53,840 bases of DNA from Chitinophagaceae bacterium (lineage in GTDB: Bacteria > Bacteroidota > Bacteroidia > Chitinophagales > Chitinophagaceae), in the NCBI GenBank assembly GCA_947447265.1, contig CANFKC010000034.1, forward strand, positions 1 through 53,840, in the 5' to 3' direction. The notes beneath the pieces were generated by a model that was not told the origin of the DNA, ran no database searches, and was given only the letters and a program-made list of their open reading frames with translations. The position numbers were made by a program, and so were the translations under genes. This document shows, one piece after another, positions 51,253 through 53,840 of this stretch. The stretch's first letter is position 1, and each line of letters begins with the position of its first letter.

Positions 51253-52413
51253 ATGCCACATTATTATTCGCTAGGCAAAATTCCGCCAAAGCGCCACACG
51301 CAGTTTCGCCAGACTGATGGCACTCTATATGCTGAACAATTGTTCAGTACGGAGGGGTTTTCTTCCAATTATTCACTTCTTTATCATGTTCATCCACCAA
51401 CCATTATAGTAAGGACGGAAGAACCAGTTGATGTATCTCCGGTAGCAGCGACAGACAATATATTAAAGCATCGCAGCTTTATGGGCTTTAAAATTGCCCC
51501 GGTTGCTGACTATTTAAAAAGCAGGAAAGTTGTTTTATTCAATAACGACGTACATATTACCCTTGCCGCGCCTACCAAAGGACTTACCGATAACGTTTTC
51601 TACAAAAACGCCGATACAGATGAGGTAATTTTTGTTCACGAAGGCACCGGCACATTAAAAACGCAGTACGGCCAGCTAACCTTTGGTTATGGCGACTATG
51701 TTGTAATACCCCGAGGTACTATTTACCAGATTGTATTTGATACGCCGGACAATCGCTTATTTATAGTAGAATCTTTCAGTCCGGTAAATTTCCCAAAAAG
51801 ATACTTAAGCAAATACGGTCAATTACTGGAACACTCCCCTGTTTGCGAGCGAGACATCCGCAAACCAGCCAATCTGGAAACAATAGACGAGAAAGGAGAA
51901 TTCCTGGTACAGGTTAAAAAGAAGGGACTGCTGTACCCTATCTGGTATGGCTACCATCCGTTTGACGTTGTTGGATGGGATGGTTGTGAATATCCTTACA
52001 TTGTAAGCATACACGATTTTGAACCCATAACCGGCCGTGTGCACCAGCCACCACCGGTGCACCAGACATTCGACGCACATAATTTTGTAATCTGTTCGTT
52101 TGTACCTCGCTTATTCGATTATCATCCGCAGGCAATACCTGCCCCATATCACCACAGTAACATTGATAGCGACGAGGTACTCTATTATGTTGATGGCGAC
52201 TTTATGAGCCGCAAGCACGTAGAACGCGGTATGATTACGTTACACCCTGCGGGAATACCACACGGTCCTCACCCGGGTACAGTTGAGAAAAGTATAGGAG
52301 CTAAAGAAACAAGGGAACTTGCGGTAATGGTTGATACCTTTCATCCGTTAAAGATGGCGGCCGATGCGGTAGGCATTGAAGATGACAGGTATATTAGCAG
52401 CTGGATTGAATAA
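51253..52413 (+). CDS. hmgA: Homogentisate 1,2-dioxygenase
   Basis: This 386-residue cytoplasmic Fe(II) enzyme opens the homogentisate ring to maleylacetoacetate in tyrosine and phenylalanine breakdown. The sequence has the bicupin layout of the family: an N-terminal barrel (DEVIFVHEGTGTLKTQYG, about residues 117-134) and a C-terminal barrel with the metal site PYHHSNIDSDEVLYY. His300/301 and Glu308 are the probable ligands, with LHPAGIPHGPHPG (His331, His337, His340) completing it. It is shorter than human HGD (about 445 residues). It lies directly upstream of hpd on the same strand, with 85 nt between them, matching the pathway. Confidence 0.92.
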   Translation: MPHYYSLGKIPPKRHTQFRQTDGTLYAEQLFSTEGFSSNYSLLYHVHPPTIIVRTEEPVDVSPVAATDNILKHRSFMGFKIAPVADYLKSRKVVLFNNDVHITLAAPTKGLTDNVFYKNADTDEVIFVHEGTGTLKTQYGQLTFGYGDYVVIPRGTIYQIVFDTPDNRLFIVESFSPVNFPKRYLSKYGQLLEHSPVCERDIRKPANLETIDEKGEFLVQVKKKGLLYPIWYGYHPFDVVGWDGCEYPYIVSIHDFEPITGRVHQPPPVHQTFDAHNFVICSFVPRLFDYHPQAIPAPYHHSNIDSDEVLYYVDGDFMSRKHVERGMITLHPAGIPHGPHPGTVEKSIGAKETRELAVMVDTFHPLKMAADAVGIEDDRYISSWIE

Positions 52414-52498
52414 ATCAATTCGACAATTGCCCGTATCATAAATTAATAACCAAACAATTCATTAATTGGCAAACTGCCGAATTGTCAAATTTTAAAAA

Positions 52499-53629
52499 AT
52501 GGAAACACTAACCACCAGTCAGAAAATGACGCTTGCCAAGGATTTTTTACCTATTAACGGCACCGATCATATTGAAATGTATGTTGGCAATGCCAAACAA
52601 GCTGCCCACTTTTACAAAACTGCGTTTGGCTTTCAATCGCTGGCCTATGCCGGCCCTGAAACAGGCGTGCGCGACAGGGCTTCTTACGTATTGAAGCAGG
52701 GAAAAATAAGGCTGGTACTGACTACGCCGCTTAATTCGGAAAACCCGATTACACAGCATATTGCCAAACATGGCGACGGCGTAAAAATATTAGCACTTTG
52801 GGTTGATGATGCCTATAAGTCGTATGAGGAAACTATGTCGCGTGGCGCTAAGTCTTACTTGGAACCAACGACCATTAAAGATGAAGATGGCGAAGTGCGC
52901 ATGAGCGGCATCTATACTTATGGCGAAACTGTTCACCTTTTTGTAGAGCGTAAAAACTACAATGGTATTTTTATGCCGGGTTACAAAGAGTGGAAAAGCG
53001 CTTATAACCCTAAAGATGCAGGCCTGCTTTATGTTGACCATTGTGTGGGTAATGTCGGCTGGAATCGCATGAACCCAACAATTAAGTGGTACGAAGATGT
53101 AATGGGTTTTGTAAACATCTTGTCGTTTGATGACAAGCAGATCAATACCGAATATTCTGCCCTTATGAGTAAGGTGATGAGTAACGGCAACGGTTTCGTG
53201 AAATTCCCGATTAACGAACCGGCTGAAGGCAAGAAAAAGTCACAGATTGAAGAGTATCTTGATTTTTATGAAGGCGAAGGTGTGCAGCACATTGCCATAG
53301 CGACAAATGATATCGTCGCAACCGTACGCGACCTTAAAAGCCGCGGCGTAGAATTCCTGGATGCACCACCAAATGCCTATTATGAAGACCTTACGAACCG
53401 TGTAGGTAAAATAGATGAAGATATTGCCCCGTTACAGGAACTGGGTATTTTGGTTGATTCCGATGAAGAAGGTTATTTATTACAGCTGTTCACTAAACCT
53501 GTAGAGGACCGCCCTACCCTTTTCTTCGAGATCATTCAGCGTAAAGGTGCACAAAGCTTCGGCGCGGGCAACTTTAAAGCATTGTTCGAATCTATAGAAA
53601 GAGAGCAGGCAAAGAGAGGAAACTTATAA
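52499..53629 (+). CDS. hpd: 4-Hydroxyphenylpyruvate dioxygenase
   Basis: This 376-residue protein has two vicinal-oxygen-chelate domains. The catalytic iron ligands are visible in the second: His181 (VDHCVGNV), His264 (VQHIAIAT) and Glu344 (LFFEIIQ). The terminal gate helix GAGNFKALFESIEREQ is also present. It converts 4-hydroxyphenylpyruvate to homogentisate, the substrate of the enzyme encoded just upstream. The 85-nt spacer has no terminator and no good TAnnTTTG element, so the pair is probably one transcript. A strong terminator follows. Confidence 0.95.
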   Translation: METLTTSQKMTLAKDFLPINGTDHIEMYVGNAKQAAHFYKTAFGFQSLAYAGPETGVRDRASYVLKQGKIRLVLTTPLNSENPITQHIAKHGDGVKILALWVDDAYKSYEETMSRGAKSYLEPTTIKDEDGEVRMSGIYTYGETVHLFVERKNYNGIFMPGYKEWKSAYNPKDAGLLYVDHCVGNVGWNRMNPTIKWYEDVMGFVNILSFDDKQINTEYSALMSKVMSNGNGFVKFPINEPAEGKKKSQIEEYLDFYEGEGVQHIAIATNDIVATVRDLKSRGVEFLDAPPNAYYEDLTNRVGKIDEDIAPLQELGILVDSDEEGYLLQLFTKPVEDRPTLFFEIIQRKGAQSFGAGNFKALFESIEREQAKRGNL

Positions 53630-53649
53630 TCAGCCGATATTTATTTTTT

Positions 53650-53681
53650 GTAAAGCCGCCTTTCTGGCGGCTTTACTTTTT
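53650..53681 (+). terminator. Rho-independent terminator of the hmgA-hpd unit
   Basis: A perfect 11-bp stem GTAAAGCCGCC / GGCGGCTTTAC (53650-53660 with 53666-53676), loop TTTCT, then TTTTT. Confidence 0.92.
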
Positions 53682-53734
53682 ATGTGTTTACCTAATAATA
53701 AACCGCCATCAAAATTATTAAAATAATAATTTAC

Positions 53735-53742
53735 TATCTTTG
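53735..53742 (+). promoter_or_regulatory. -7 element (TATCTTTG)
   Basis: TATCTTTG ends 16 nt before the ATG at 53759. Confidence 0.55.
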
Positions 53743-53758
53743 GTTCAAATAGGGAGCT

Positions 53759-53840
53759 ATGCGAACCTTACAGTTGGTAAATCATCTTACAGATGTTCAA
53801 TTAAAAGAAAGGCTTGCCTCAACAACCGGCAAGCCGGAGT
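53759..53840 (+). CDS. Start of a gene cut by the window edge, possibly HTH/IS630-like
   Basis: An open frame from ATG 53759 encodes 27 residues (MRTLQLVNHLTDVQLKERLA, then STTGKPE) up to the edge. It has a plausible -7 element 16 nt upstream. The pattern LTDVQLKERLASTTGKPE recalls the opening of winged-helix regions in IS630-type transposases (LT.EEL..R...T.P.E), but 27 residues are too few to decide. It could be any helical protein. Confidence 0.45.
   Translation, partial: MRTLQLVNHLTDVQLKERLASTTGKPE

Overview
The window comes from a bacterium of the phylum Bacteroidota, most likely a Chitinophagaceae-type organism. Four signs support this. Promoters match the Bacteroidota -7 element TAnnTTTG rather than TATAAT. 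Start codons lack Shine-Dalgarno sequences. Three very large exported proteins end in type A sorting domains of the type IX secretion system (T9SS). The gene order rpsU-xerC-hpf is also typical of the phylum. No rRNA, tRNA, CRISPR array or intact insertion sequence was seen.

Layout. 1-3.5 kb: two tandem, paralogous TPR/transmembrane/HisKA_2 sensor kinases on the minus strand, the downstream one cut by the window edge. 3.8-15 kb: mostly single-gene units, namely a small putative lipoprotein, two ABC-F ATPases, a tiny Lys-rich exported protein, an exported protein of unknown function, an FMN reductase, a DUF1569 DinB-like protein, a CE2-type SGNH esterase, a Cys-containing exported protein and a conserved membrane-anchored protein. 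15.1-22 kb: a 2276-residue T9SS protein with three six-repeat NHL propellers. 22.1-27.9 kb: minus-strand housekeeping genes (a possible YceI relic, ferritin, lgt, a PQQ-propeller lipoprotein, hpf, xerC, rpsU and a 2H phosphoesterase). 28.7-37 kb: a 2781-residue T9SS protein with sixteen 77-residue Ig-like repeats. 37.6-38.7 kb: a DinB protein and a small lipoprotein. 39-50.6 kb: a 3874-residue T9SS protein with duplicated beta-helix blocks and a seven-repeat FG-GAP propeller. 51.2-53.6 kb: hmgA and hpd, which carry out consecutive steps of tyrosine/homogentisate breakdown. The right edge cuts a gene at its 27th codon.

The most notable content is the T9SS surface-protein set. Two of the giants, on opposite strands, carry different N-terminal repeat architectures on a closely related C-terminal module of about 715 residues, which suggests modular exchange on a common carrier. 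Their repeats show recent recombination, including near-identical DNA between distant units and one chimeric unit. A second theme is regulatory compactness. In at least six genes the TAnnTTTG element ends only 4-8 nt before the ATG, implying leaderless or almost leaderless mRNAs. In two places a terminator directly abuts the next gene's start or promoter.

All assignments come from reading the sequence and translations. No database search was run, and domain boundaries are approximate.
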